The notes under the pieces are model-generated. The model was not told the DNA's origin. It did not search any database and saw only the letters and a list, made by a program, of their open reading frames with translations. Shown piece by piece: positions 25,980 to 38,026 of a DNA stretch of 64,000 nt. The stretch lies in the NCBI GenBank assembly GCA_035578155.1, contig JAPWDM010000001.1:558001-622000 (forward strand), given 5' to 3'. A program made the translations under genes and the position numbers. How positions within the stretch are numbered: position 1 is the first letter of the stretch; every line of letters begins with the position of its first letter. Source of the stretch: Brachynemurus nebulosus (Eukaryota > Arthropoda > Insecta > Neuroptera > Myrmeleontidae).

Positions 25980-28190
25980 GTCTAGTAAACAAACGCCATT
26001 TCATCAAAAACCTGTTATCCGGGTCCGAAAATTATGATTGTGGGCTCATTTGATTCGCAATATCATCTTGTAAAAATAGTTCAGCTGGAAAAGTGGCGGA
26101 GACAACATTTATAAACAATTAAGTTAATAAACAATAATCGATTTTTTTTTTTTTGCAAATATCTCAAAAATTATACCTACGTAATAAATCATGATTTTAA
26201 AAAAAAAATCGTTCCTTAATAATTAATATTTGGTGCCTAAAAAAATTATTAATTGTTTAAAAGTTATTAATAGACTAAATGCGTTTTTTAGAAGTAAAAA
26301 ATTTTTTTAAGAATTTTTTTTTTAGACATTATAACTTATATTAAGGAACAGATTCCCCCCAAAAATTTTTTTTAAATCTTATAAACAATCTTTTCTAAGG
26401 CTTTCAAAGAATAGCTCCAAGAAGGGAAAAAAATTCCAGGTTTTTAATTTAAAAATTATCAGCTTCTTTATGTTAACTTTCAGCTGGTAAAAATTAACTA
26501 TTTAAAAAAAGCATAATTAATTAAAAAATTGAGATAAAAGTTTTTGCGGACAAATTATTGTTTGTTGATGTGTCTAGACTCTAGATGTCTAGATAGTACC
26601 TGATTTTTTTTATTTCTTAATATTAATAGTTAATCGATTAAAAAAAAACTTTATTTATAGGTATATTACCATATATGTTATATTACTGTCAGATTTGAAA
26701 AACACGTGCCGCGCTTTTTTAACCTTATTTTTGCCGTTAATTAAAATTATAAATGTTAACGGTACCGCTTCGGGAGATAGGACTTTTTTTAGGAAGGTTT
26801 TCCCTTATTAAGAATCTTTTTTCAGATTTCGGATATCTCAAATAATTTTTGAGATATTTGCAAAAGAAAAAAAATTGATTGTTGTTCAGGGTGGCCACTT
26901 TTTTGCAAGATCAAATTTCCCTGAATTTTCCAGGTTTTCCAGACAATATTTTAGTTTTTACCTGACTATACTTACATCATAAAACTACGAATAAAAAATG
27001 TAATTTGTAAGGAATTTAAAAAAAAAAAAGATTGTTTTGCTTTATACCGTGTAAATATACTGGTAGGTCCGTAAACAGAATATAAATTCCGTAAATCTAC
27101 GGAAAAATCCGTAGGATTTTGCAACACTGACCGTACCTACGTCTTCAGGGGCCCCGGGGCAGAAAGTACATTCGGAGCCCCTACGCTGCCCCGGCAAAAT
27201 TAAAAGTAAAATTCCGCCCAAAAAGCGGCCTTTTTTTTGCTTTCCAGTCGTTTGCTGTCCTAATTTTACAAAATAACGCACAATACCGCCCTTAAAATTT
27301 GCCAAGAAATTTGGCATTTCTTGATTCTCTTGGGGGCCCCTTTGGCTGGGGGCCCCGCGGCAATACCCCGGCTGCCCCAGCCTAGTTACGGGCCTGCATC
27401 CAATCGAAAGTTATTGTACTTGCTTATAATAGATTCTCAAATTGAGCTTATAGAAAACAAATTATTTATATTTAATTGATTTGTATTTAAGTAATCACAT
27501 CTGATAACCGAATAAAAATAAAATAGTATCGCTGTCGCGCGATTTGAAGGAGTAATTTTCTTATTAAAAATGCTAAACCTCAAGTTAACTTAATTTTTGC
27601 CTATGTTATCAACATAAGTGATTGTAGACGTACCAAATTTTTGTCTTTCTTTACTTTGTGTTTTTTCGTATATAAAAGAGATAAAGATAATCGACATAAT
27701 ACATATTTTAAATTTTCTAAAAAAGATCAAAAATATAATATAGGCATATTTTTAACAATGTATTGCTAAAACTGAAATTTATTTGTTGAAATTCGATAAC
27801 GGTTAAATATTTGAATTTCAATTATTACATTCTGTTTTTTTTACTACTAGATTGGTTGTTTAAAAAAATGCAATTATTTAAAAAAAGATACATATAATTC
27901 CTGTCTTAAAGATAATTCGAATATCAAAGATGAAAAAATTCCCTGAATTCAACGAAATTTCCCTGTTATTTCCCTGACTACCTAAATTCCCTGATTTTTC
28001 CAGGTTTTTCAGGTTTTCCAGAAAGTGGCCAGCCTGTTGTTTATTAACTTAATTGTTTATAAATGTTGTCTCCGCCACTTTTCCAGCTGAACTATTTTTA
28101 TAGATGATGTTGCGAATCAAATGAGCCCACACTCATAATTTTCGGACCCGGATAACAGGTTTTTGATGAAATGGCGTTTGTTTACCAGAC
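25980..28190. mobile_element. middle nested transposon (element B)
   Basis: Arms of about 155 bp, 25980-26137 and 28037-28190, start GTCTRGTAAACAAACGCC and include GTCCGAAAATTATGA and GTGGCGGAGACAACATTTATAAAC. The right arm continues on the far side of element C (GAGATATTTGCAAAA near 26850), showing that C split it. Non-coding. Confidence 0.8.
26887..28036. mobile_element. innermost nested transposon (element C) with 5-bp duplication
   Basis: Ends CAGGGTGGCCACTTT / CAGGCTGGCCACTTT in inverted orientation, with CCTGAATTTTCCAGG-like words inside each end. TTGTT flanks both sides (26882-26886, 28037-28041), and joining at one copy restores the arm of element B. A GC-rich piece (about 27120-27397, ending GGGCCTG) looks like a further hAT-like insertion. 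Non-coding. Confidence 0.75.
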
Positions 28191-28649
28191 TATTTGAAAT
28201 ATATTGTACAATGAATGAATATTGTAACGTCTGTAGGGTTTGTAGATATTATTGCGCAATACTATATTATTTGCTAAGTTTGATTCCTTTGCTATTCTAA
28301 TTTTCAAAAATGATTATTTACTGCTTCCAACATCTTTATCACTTAATATTTAAAATTAAACAACAGTTTAATTCAGTACAATTCCTACATTCAGTTTATT
28401 GCACAATTTTTTTCAACAAAACTATTGAACTGTCTGGAGGAACGTTCAATAAATTGCACAAATTGATGGCACAATATTATTGAGCGTAGGGGCCGCTTTA
28501 GGCTTGAAAAAAAAATACATATGTATTTTTCAGTAATAATTTCGTTGTTGAAAAAGAATTATAAATTTCTCGGTATCGGTCAACTTTAGTCATTCTAAAA
28601 TTAATTTTTTTAGACCTATTAGAATTTTAGAATATTAAGGTAAACTTAC

Positions 28650-28730
28650 GTGCGTGATGCCAATCGCAAAGCCAATACCAACAATGACACTTTCACTTTT
28701 TATTATAAATTCCTTAACACAAGAAATCCA
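28650..28730 (-). CDS. isolated 81-nt exon resembling a tetraspanin EC2-TM4 boundary
   Basis: Between a TTATTAAAAG acceptor and a GTAAGT donor lie 27 codons with no stop: WISCVKEFIIKSE then VIVGIGFAIGITH. A Cys, a short amphipathic stretch and the start of a Gly-rich membrane helix is the pattern at the end of the large loop of tetraspanins. No neighbouring exon was found. It lies within the CACTA element, so if real it is a captured host fragment. A chance exon-like string cannot be excluded. Confidence 0.35.
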
Positions 28731-28884
28731 CTTTTAATAAAAAAAATTTTAGTTCACTTTAAAGAAAATAATTTATTAACTGTACTGCAATAAATATCGA
28801 CTACACGTACTATGTGACCAAACAGGACTGTGTTTTCAGTACATACACATAGTTTTTTTGTCCTATACAACGTCTTTTAGCGTA

Positions 28885-29522
28885 CCGTCAATTGGGATGA
28901 CTTTAACCCATTTTCTCTTATTAAAACAAAAATCATTAATTTTCACTGAATAATTGAAATATCAAATTTTGCATTTATGCAATGTTATTCTTTTGACTTT
29001 TCTTAACATGTCCAAATTATCAGAAACACGAGAAACTTTTTTGACAAAAATAATTTTTCATTCAAAATATGGGCCATTTTTACTAAATAATAGTTGGGAT
29101 AACTTTGGCCCAAGTTCCTGAATAACCTGGACAAAAGTGTGTGTGCTAAAGTAGCATTAATGAATTTATTTCAGAAGTGTTAAATAATGAAAATTGAATC
29201 GGAAACATACTGAAAATTTTTTGTTTTACAATTTATTATCCCATAAAAACAATTATTAAACAAGTACAAAGAAGTCCAATTCGCATTATTCGCAAATGAA
29301 AGTTTTGAATGCACGATTTTCACCCAGCTGACAACTGCATAAAATCTGAGTGCTATCACTTGCTTTTTTAATGTCAGTCTATTACCAGTACTACTACGTA
29401 CAAGTCACAGCTGTTATCACAAAATTACTATGAAAAACGCAATACGGGAAACTGAAAAATGAAACTTTTTCTTAATTTTGGGCCAAACTTGCCACAATGG
29501 GCAAAGTCATCCTAAGTGACGG
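28885..29522. mobile_element. 638-bp Tc1/mariner-like MITE
   Basis: Ends CCGTCAATTGGGATGACTTT and CCGTCACTTAGGATGACTTT in inverted orientation, each bordered by TA (28883-28884, 29523-29524). No transposase frame. Confidence 0.75.
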
Positions 29523-29524
29523 TA

Positions 29525-31459
29525 GAGATATTCTTTTGCAGAAAAAGAAGGGGGGAGTGGAAATATTAAACGTAAATATTAGGCGTCCATACTGTACTGG
29601 CTGTACTGTCCGACACAACTAATGTTATTTGAGTCATTTCCTGGTAATTTGAAACTGAAACTCTTGTGTTGGTCTAGATCACAGACAATCACAGCGACAG
29701 AATACAGTCTAGATTCTAGGAAACCGACTGTCTTCACTAGTATGTAAACAAAATAACATACATTATTTTCAAATATACAATAAAAAGACCCCCAGTATTA
29801 CACAAACACTTTTATTATTTGAGTACGACACAATTATAAGATTTTGATAATCATAATGACTTTTACAGATTCCGCTCAAAATAGGGAATAGTAAACAAGT
29901 CACTTTCCCTATTTTAAGCGTAACATACAGGATGAACTAAATGTCTATGTATATGCATATACATATATTTACTAGGTCACTGATACACCGTAACCAAAAG
30001 CTAAGACATGCTGCGATGCCCAGTTCTCCAAATATTTCTAGTTTATTTTCTCACGTTAAATGTTTTCTTTTCTTAATAACCCCTGTCATATTAAAAATAC
30101 AGTTTATTTAGTTATATACTTATATAAAATAAGTACGTAACTTAACTACATACATTAAATAATTAACTTTTTCTATTTAAAATAACAACTGTACACAATA
30201 AATACATATAATAAATTGATAACAATTATTTATTATTATTAATAAGAAAATACGTTTGTATGTTCCGAATGAGACCATTTTAAGAATAATCTTTGCTAAT
30301 GTTTAAGTACTGAACAAAAAGTAAATACGTACAGATACATATTGTGGAGTGAATGTCAAAGAAGCTATTAAATTTTAATTTATCACCACTTCATAATGTC
30401 CCAACGGTCCCAACAACACATTCACAATCATTATATGCATGTATGCCTACTACCTGATACAGTGATACTATTAAATAATCAAATCACGGATATGTTTATA
30501 TATGCATAATTATATAGAATTATAGACAATTGTAGGGTTTTGGACGTTTTAAACATTTCATTTCAAACTCATAAGTAAATGTACAAATTGCAAAATTTTT
30601 AATTTTTCTGAATAAATGATTAAAAAGTTCATGAACACTTTATTATTTGTCACACCATTTATACTGTTATTTTTTATTTTTTTGACAATATTTTTATTAC
30701 TTTTTAATATAAACATGTTTGAATGTGTGTGTGTTTGTTTACAATATTTCCTTATTTTAGGTTTGCTTATTTTAAGAGAACGGTGTATATTATATGTATA
30801 TTCATAAATATGTAATAAATTACATTTATAATAATAATTGGTCTATTTTTGTACTACTACGTATTAAATCAGAGCTTAAAAAAATTAACAATTCATTTTT
30901 TTTTTTATAATTATAGAAAAAATAAATTTAAGTAAAAAAATAGTTTTTTAAAGCAAGCTTCTATTTAAAAATGAACTAAAATGTATAAAATAACTTTTGA
31001 ACACGTAGAAAATTTGAAAAGCCATTCGGCCAATTTTTCAATTTATTTTTATACTTGTTTCACACGATAACAATAGATATAAGAAAAGCATCAGCTTCAG
31101 TACCATAATCTTTAAAAATAATGAATTATCAGCAAAACTAATTCTAATTTATTATTTTATTTCAAATTTCTCCAAAAATAAATTTATTTTAGCATCAAAA
31201 TAATCAAACTCTGTATGCACTTGTTTTGGTAATTGAAAACAAAACATGTATCTTTCTTCGTCTATTTTATTAACAGGAATTTATGGTTGTGTGAAATGGA
31301 ATTAATCCTTTTCTCCTACATTTTCATTGGTTGCTAACAGCAGGTGATGTTTAAATGCAATACATATTACAAATTAATAGATACATATAAGTTTATTTCT
31401 TGTCTTTTTTTTTTTCATATCGTTGGTTTTTGTTCAAAATGTAAGAATTGAAGAGTTCC
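29525..31459. other. AT-rich interior of the CACTA element, no gene seen
   Basis: No protein-like frame. The frame at 30616-30807 is Phe/Leu-rich low complexity. The 29920-29965 part looks like a fragment of another repeat. Confidence 0.45.
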
Positions 31460-31619
31460 TTTTTTTTCTCGTCACCCACGTTTCTTAAGAAGGGTGGCAG
31501 ATTTTAGGGGCGGCAAATTTGCGCAAAAAGGGCGGCAAAAATTTTTTTTACCTTTTTAGGGGCGGCATTTTTTACTGAGCCTAGGGCGGCACTTAAGGTA
31601 AAATGTAAATCCGCCACTG
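31460..31619. repeat. fragment of a transposon with GGCGGCA repeats
   Basis: Three GGGGCGGCA words and a terminus-like CAGTGGCGGATTTACATTTTACC (minus strand, ending at 31619). The opposite end is not seen; a partial copy inside the right repeat region of the CACTA element. Confidence 0.45.
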
Positions 31620-31739
31620 ATTAGTTTTATTGTATTAACGGTCAAATCAAATTCATTAATCAATATGAGACACCGGTCCCTCAATTTACGCGAATATACG
31701 TACCACGGGGATTCAAGAAAAAAATTAATAAGTTTTCGA

Positions 31740-33571
31740 ACTTCATTGTAATAACTGTTACAATTTCGTTTTGTAATTTTACAAAAAAAACAAGTGTACC
31801 AAATCACACGCAATATTTGTAAATTTGAACAGACTGACATAGGAATTTGGCAAACGATTTCATAAAATTACAATACGCTACGCGTTGGATAAACGAAAAT
31901 TTGAGATAAACTTACAATATCTAAGGGGCCGTCCATTAATCACGTGATGTTTTTTTTGCATTTTCTAACCCCCCCTCCCCCTTGGTGATACATGGTGAGG
32001 TTTAAGGCTACCCCCCCCCCTCCCCCCCCGTATATCACGTGTATTTTTTCGTACCTGCAAAGAATCTAATTTTTTTATAATATTTAAAAAATACTGGTAT
32101 AAGTATCATCTAATTTTATTATAGAAAATTAAACACTACTATAATAACGTTCAGAAGTAGACAGAAAGGTTGCAATTTTTTTTTTTTTTTTTTTTTTTTG
32201 ATTGACAAAAATAATAGAAATGCGAAAAACTTTTTTGTACTAATACATGAACATTACTTAATGTACAGTATTTTCGGACCACGGATTAGCAAGACTTTCT
32301 TCAACACCAATAACTGGATAAGCATCTTGCAAATCAGTTGTTGGCACAGTGCTTTGTTGAAGATCAACATCGGTTTCATCAAGCCACTCGGCGTCATCAT
32401 TTTCGCGCACTACGCAGAGAATCTCTCTCGATCTACCGTTCGATCGTCGCGTGAGGATGCGGGAAGGACGAACATTGTGCATCTCTGGACTATTATATTA
32501 ATAGCGAATCAAGATCACACTACAAGCCGTTTTCGATTTTGTACGCGTTTGACGAAAAATAAATACATGTAACGCCGCTTTTCGGTTGAGTATCGCGCAC
32601 TTGCCGAAAAAATAAATACACGTGATATATTACTTTACCCCCCCTCCCCCTTGTGATATTTCGTGATTTTTTATGGGACCCCTCCCCCCCTTTCAAACCT
32701 CACGTGATTAATGGACAGCCCCTAATGTACTTTTACAATCGATATTTTGAAAATACAAAAAAAATATTAAATTTTCTACGTCTTTGTTGTAGTTTCCTTT
32801 GCAATTTTGTTTTGTAATTTTACAAAAATTTCTAGCAAACCAAATTACCGACAATATTTGTAAATTTGAAAAGATTGTCTTTTGAATTTGAAGTACAATT
32901 TGATAAAATTAAGACGCACGTTCGATAAATAGAAATTTTCGTTAAAATTACAACACAAAATGTACTTTGACACAATTGACATTTTGAAAATACAAAAAAA
33001 AATTATTAAATTTTCGATGTCTTTGTTGTAGTTTCCATTGCAATTTTGTTTTGTAATTTTACAAAAAATTCTAGCAAACCAAATTACAGACAATATTTGT
33101 AAATTTGAAAACATTGTCATTTGAAGTTTATGTCAAATTTCATAAAATTACAACACGCCTTGGAGAAATTAAAAATTTTCCATAAAATGGCAATACAAAA
33201 TGTAATTTCAAAATAACAATTTTAAAAATACAAAAAAAGTTATTAAATTTGCTATGTTTTTATTGTAGTTTTCACTGCAAGTTTGTTTTGTAATTTTACA
33301 AAAAGTTCTAGCAAACCAAATTACAGGCAATATTTGTAAATTTGGGAAGTTTCTTATGAAAATTCAATGAACAGCTTCGTACAATTACGATGCATACAGG
33401 ATTTGTACATAAAGATAGTAAAATTACAATACATTTTGGGAAAGTCTCTGACATGTTTTAGAAAATTACTAGAATTATGTAATAATTTTAAATTGGTAAA
33501 CAATGATTTGTAATTTTACTCAACTTTCGTTTTGTAAAGTAATGGTAATTTTACAAACTTTTTTAACAGTG
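31740..33571. repeat. right subterminal repeat region of the CACTA element
   Basis: Three tandem units of about 230-240 bp (32740-33400), each with TTGTTTTGTAATTTTACAAAA, CTAGCAAACCAAATTAC and CAATATTTGTAAATTTG, plus single words up to the terminus. It is the counterpart of the left array and is interrupted by a Harbinger-like insertion (31925-32722). Confidence 0.7.
31925..32722. mobile_element. PIF/Harbinger-like non-autonomous element
   Basis: Terminal inverted repeats GGGGCCGTCCATTAATCACGTGA and GGGGCTGTCCATTAATCACGTGA, flanked by TAA on both sides (31922-31924, 32723-32725), the 3-bp duplication of this superfamily. Runs of C follow each end. The 124-codon frame inside (32198-32572) resembles nothing I know. 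Confidence 0.75.
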
Positions 33572-34394
33572 TAGCAAAGATACTTATTATGCTAATTTCA
33601 CAAAAAAAATTCCTAAGAATACTTCAAATAAATGATATTCCAGTCCTTTAAAATTACTAGAATTTTTGGTAATATTTGATATTTTATTAATAAATTTTAT
33701 TATGAATATAACCATGATACATAAAAACCACGGCAATATTGATAAATAATTTATTAATAATACGTATAACTAGTTAAATATTAAGAAAATTTCTAGCAGT
33801 TTTAAAGGACTGGGGTCATTTATTTGAATTATTCTTAAAATCTTTTTATATGGAATTAGCGTACTGCATATCTTTACCACAAATTAAAAAGAAAACAAAG
33901 TGATGATAATTGTTCATGCTTATTAGAACTCTAATGTTACAGAGACGTGTTTTTTATGATAAAACTAAATCTTTTTATTGAAAGAGTAATATCTGCGGCA
34001 ATATTTTGATAATAAGTGTGATTTTATAAACAAACGGACTTTAATGATTGGTATAATTTTTATTTTGCTAGAATCAAAAAAACAGTTTTAAATTTAGGGT
34101 TACTTAAAGTTGAATTCTGGAAAAGCAAATTTTTGGGCTTTATTTGTCCATACTGTGGTATTTAGCCAACGGAATATGTTGACTAGACCTAATTTTGATA
34201 TGATACCAAAATTTCATGACGAAGTGATCAGTGCTTTTCAAATTATTACAATTTTTCATAATTCTCAGTTTTGAAATTTTTGGTTTCCCGCCAAATAGCA
34301 AGATGGATGCACCAACTAGCCCCACTAAAATAATATTAAAAAAAATCAATAGTAAAAATTTTGCGATATGGTGCGAACTTTATGAAAGACACTG
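33572..34394. mobile_element. right part of the palindromic element split by the CACTA transposon
   Basis: 33880-34394 is the reverse complement of 11988-12546. 33574-33880 is the original centre and folds on itself (ATTCCAGTCCTTTAAAA against TTTTAAAGGACTGGGG). It ends CACTG before TATA, as the left segment begins after TATA. Confidence 0.8.
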
Positions 34395-35280
34395 TATATA
34401 AAGCAATAACGATATTACCAGTTTACTGTGCGGATAAATAATTTTCATCGAAGTAATTATTTGCAACATAATACGAATTATTTTGGTTTCGTTTTGTATA
34501 TAGGTAAATTTTAGATGGCGTGAATAATCGAATAAAAATCCATTACCAGTGAGAAATGTAAAGCAACCGAAGTGTGTTCAATTTTTACCACAACCTTGGC
34601 TTGGTTAAATTAATTAATTAATAGTATAACTTTTGTATTGGACTTATGGATATCGGTAATTTTAGTGTCTCCCAAATACTAAACTGCTACATATCCATTT
34701 AATTTTAATTATAAATAAAAAGTATGCACAACAGAAAGCTTAATTTTTAGGAAATCCATTTAAATACTTAAAGATTTATTCTCTGAATAAATCTTAGTAC
34801 GGCGACTTTTTACGTAGCGCTTTTCGACATGTCCATAGAGGAGATAAAATTCAAAGCACGTATGTTTACATGACTTTCCCACTAATTTTAAGTACCTACA
34901 AACTGAAAGGTAATGCGGAAATGAATGCATTGCACAGTTCATACATTCTCGAACCCGTATCTCATAAGAGTTGATTACATGTGAAATTGATGTACTTTTT
35001 TACAGCGAATATTCGGACGAATAATTATAGCAAAGACTGTTTTTATGCGATCCTTTTTTGTGTGATTTTTTAATTTTTTTTTTAAATGCCTCTCAAAATG
35101 TATGTTGAGAAAAGAAATTAAGAAAAAGTAAGAAATTTGAATATTAGTTTGCAGTTAAGTCATCTATTGACTGTTATGTTAAACATTTAATTAATACATT
35201 GCATAATATAGGTTATTACACCATTAAGATTCTTTATATGTGTATTTATCGAAATTTTTCTAATATTGTAAAAATGAAAT
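34395..35280. other. AT-rich spacer, no gene seen
   Basis: Short frames only. No RNA gene or element recognised. Confidence 0.5.
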
Positions 35281-35288
35281 GTTCTCAA

Positions 35289-35889
35289 TTAGGGTTGCCA
35301 ACTCTACCAATGAATATTTCGGGATTTAATGGGAAAAAAATCGGGACGGGACAAGTAAAATCGGGACTATTAAAGAAAAAAAAATTCTTGAAGATAATAT
35401 TACAATAATATTTCTTTATTTTCTTTTATTAAATTAAAAATCAAGTTTTTTAATTTTTTTGCTTACCAACTGTGTTACTTTTGGAGAAAAACATTTTTCA
35501 TAAAGTTGACCGTCTTTGGCATTGATTATTTTTAGACTACTCGAACGTCGCTTACGTATTTCATGTACGTCAAATAATTTCTCCCATTTTTTGAAGGGAT
35601 TTTAATGCTGGGGGAATTTTAATGCGATAATCTGGCAACACTGTAAGCTGTATAAGTTATAAATCAGTAGACAGAGTACACTTTATTAATAGGTACAGCA
35701 AATATACTTACTTCCTTGGCCGTCATGACATGCAAGTGCGATAATTTGGAAACAACAATAGAGAGACTGGCGGGACTAAAAATGTAAAAAAATTGTAGGT
35801 GTTAAAAATCGGGACAATTAGCGTACCGCCACTACTGTTGTCGGGACGCGAGACACATAAGCCTACAATCGGGACAGTTGGCAACCCTA
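35289..35889. mobile_element. hAT-like MITE with near-perfect 8-bp duplication
   Basis: Ends TAGGGTTGCCAACT / AGTTGGCAACCCTA, both with ATCGGGAC words inside. Flanked by GTTCTCAA (35281-35288) and GTTCTCAT (35890-35897). No coding sequence. Confidence 0.65.
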
Positions 35890-36289
35890 GTTCTCATGTT
35901 TCAATTAATGATTCATCTTAGTTTAGAAACGTAACTTCTAAGGAAATTGTAAGGTTTTGGGCGTTTTGCATTCGAAGTTTTTGAATGTTTTTTATGCTCT
36001 TTTTAATTTTTACCATAGACTGACCAGACCTTTACTGTCACAATAAATTTTTAAGTTAAGAATATTACATATTAATAATATAGTGTATTTTCTTTTTATA
36101 CGCAAGAAATTATCAAAAAAAAAATTGTTTTACATAAGAAAAACTAACAATTTACGTTTTACCAAACCCGTAGTACTTTCTTAAAAAAAACGATGATTTC
36201 TTTTTTTTACAAAATATAAATATTGAATAAAACTATAGGTACATAATTTTGAAAACTATATTTTTAATCGATGTTTAATTTGGTTACAG

Positions 36290-36559
36290 ACACACCATCA
36301 TTTGCCATAACACGTGAACCTGGATTTGGTATTCCAATACTGGAAGGTATGCCGGTATCGTTGAAATGCGACGTGGACGCAAATCCAAGTTCAGCACCAA
36401 TGTGGGAAAAGGATGATGGTCCACCGCCCGTTATACAATCCGCTGATGGCTATCTTAATTTCACATCGATACGTCGAGATCACAGTGGCTGGTATAAATG
36501 CACCACACGATATCTCAGTCAACAGTTCAGTTCGATTGGATATTTTCTCAACGTAAGAT
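36290..36559 (+). CDS. single Ig-like domain exon of a neuronal-type Ig-superfamily receptor
   Basis: An acceptor (TTTGGTTACAG) precedes and a GTAAGT donor follows a 270-nt open exon, phase 1 at both ends, the classic layout for one exon per Ig domain. The 90 residues hold the B-strand Cys (VSLKCDVDANP), the C-strand Trp (PMWEKDD), NFTSIRRDHSGWYKC with the D-x-x-x-Y-x-C motif of strand F, and a closing FLNVR strand. The composition resembles the first Ig domains of insect borderless/turtle-type adhesion receptors, which act in axon targeting; the exact gene is not certain. Other exons lie outside the window or are not recognisable. It is the only clear host coding sequence here. Confidence 0.85.
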
Positions 36560-36756
36560 GTAAGTATGTGGTTTCTAATTTGTGATAGAAAGGAAGATAT
36601 TATATCTGTACTTCGAATTAAACATATTGAGTAAAAATACTGGTAAAAATCTTAATTGTCAATTTGAATTTCGGTAGTTAAGTATGGGCGACCAAACACT
36701 TGAAAATTTCTTTAGTAAGTCTTTATTATGTATCTCAGATGAGATATGTGTCGATA

Positions 36757-38026
36757 AAGGAGGGAGTATAAAAACAGCCAATTTTTGCCCAATGAGCGGC
36801 AAGTAAAATAATGATTTGTAATTAAAGTACTCATTCCACAGAATTCAAAAATATCAATTATAATCATTTTACTTCAAGTGAACATTTTAAAAACTATTAC
36901 TCAACCACTTGTGACAATACCCATAATCTACCAATTTCAACTATTTTATTGTTTATATCGCGACGACATCCGGCCGTATGAGATTCGTTCGGACTTGTTT
37001 GTTGCCATAAAGCATCATTGATACTCTATATCAAAAATCAGATTATTTTATTAGGAGCTCTCTCTCACTAACTCTATTATAAAATAATATACAGGTGAAC
37101 TTATCTTATTTGAATTAATGGTTACTCTATATAAACCAATAATTATTGTTACAAACATATTGGATCGTTAATTGTCTAGTGCTAGTTTTCAATTATTTTT
37201 CTTATATCAGTTTATTCTAGTGATTTTCCGTTTCTTAATATTTTTTTATTATATCTAATCGAGAAAATCCCGTTAAAGTGTATCGACTGCATGAAGTCTC
37301 TTGAAAAAAGAGCTCGTAATGAATATCATGAAACCGATGGTGAGTTCCGTTGTTTAAAATGTTACAAAATATTTACTCGTTCATCAAAAAATGTAGTATC
37401 AGTGGAACCACAAAATCGAAAAGAACTCAACAGTGATCACGCCAATCTTCTTATCGAACGAGCTTCATTTTCTCATAATCAATGTATTTTTAAATGTCTT
37501 AATAAAAATAGTGTACTTCGATTACTTACAAAAGAAGAGTGTCTTGAGATTTAGTTAAATACGAATGTGTACGTTAAGTATGGTTCTCGAGTTTGTAATT
37601 ATCATGGATCTGGCAAATCTCTACACGATGTCTGGATAATATACACATCCCTGGACAATATCTTCCAACAATTTTCACCAACTATTCGTCCGATCATGAG
37701 GATTCAGATAGTGATTAAATGACTAAAAAATCGACCTCATTTTACCTTAAATCTTATAATAATTTGTTTTTGTAACACATTTTATATGTATCTCTGTGTT
37801 TTTTAATAAAAAATTTGGAATACAAGTAGTTGAAATTGGTAGTTTGTTCATGTTACCATTGGTATTACTACAAGTGGTTGAGCAATAATTTTTAAAATGT
37901 TCCCTTGAAGAAAAATGTTTATAACTGATGTTTTTGAATTCTGTAGAATGAGAACTTCAATTACAAATCATTATTTTACTTGCCGCTTATAGGGCAAAAA
38001 TTAACTGTTTTTATACTCCCTCCTTT
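36757..38026. mobile_element. 1.27-kb DNA transposon with ~190-bp terminal inverted repeats
   Basis: Arms 36757-36946 and 37828-38026 start AAGGAGGGAGTATAAAAACAG and share ACTACTCAACCACTTGT-like words in inverted orientation. It encloses a decayed coding fragment (37291-37613), so it is an internally deleted copy of a once coding element. No clear target duplication. It lies 200 bp downstream of the Ig exon, probably in an intron. Confidence 0.75.
37291..37613 (+). pseudogene. decayed N-terminal fragment of a transposon-encoded zinc-binding protein
   Basis: The open part (87 codons, 37291-37554) has a FRCLKCYKIF Cys pair and a SHNQCIFKC segment. It stops at 37554, and a second frame (37572-37613) continues with YVKYGSRVCNYHGS, so a frameshift and a stop separate two parts of one protein. 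The C/C...C/H spacing suggests zinc binding as seen at the start of some animal transposase-associated proteins. The rest of the gene is missing. Confidence 0.5.

Larger units (their letters stand above)
25867..28497. mobile_element. outermost of three nested transposons (element A)
   Basis: Ends are a 12-bp perfect inverted repeat AGCGGCCCCTAC / GTAGGGGCCGCT followed by GCTCAATAATATTG on both sides. Most of its length is younger insertions. No coding sequence. Confidence 0.7.
12547..33571 (-). mobile_element. CACTA/EnSpm-type DNA transposon, about 21 kb
   Basis: The left end reads CACTGTTAAAAA and the right end TTTTTTAACAGTG, an inverted pair with the CACTG terminus typical of this superfamily. 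Both sides are flanked by TA (12545-12546, 33572-33573), a duplication length the superfamily uses. About 1.1 kb at the left and 1.8 kb at the right are filled with repeats of a GTAAAATTAC-type word. Two minus-strand genes lie inside: a zinc-finger transposase and a multi-exon companion. Several other transposons have inserted into it, which explains much of its length. The superfamily assignment is inferred from termini and gene content. Confidence 0.75.

Noticed and set aside
32198..32572. 124-codon frame in the Harbinger-like element
   Set aside because: No similarity to Harbinger transposase or its Myb-like partner; overlaps an equally good frame on the other strand.
11988..34394. The outer inverted repeat read as the terminal repeat of one 22-kb transposon
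   Set aside because: Joining at one TA restores a continuous palindrome and the CACTG...CAGTG ends lie just inside, so two elements are present.
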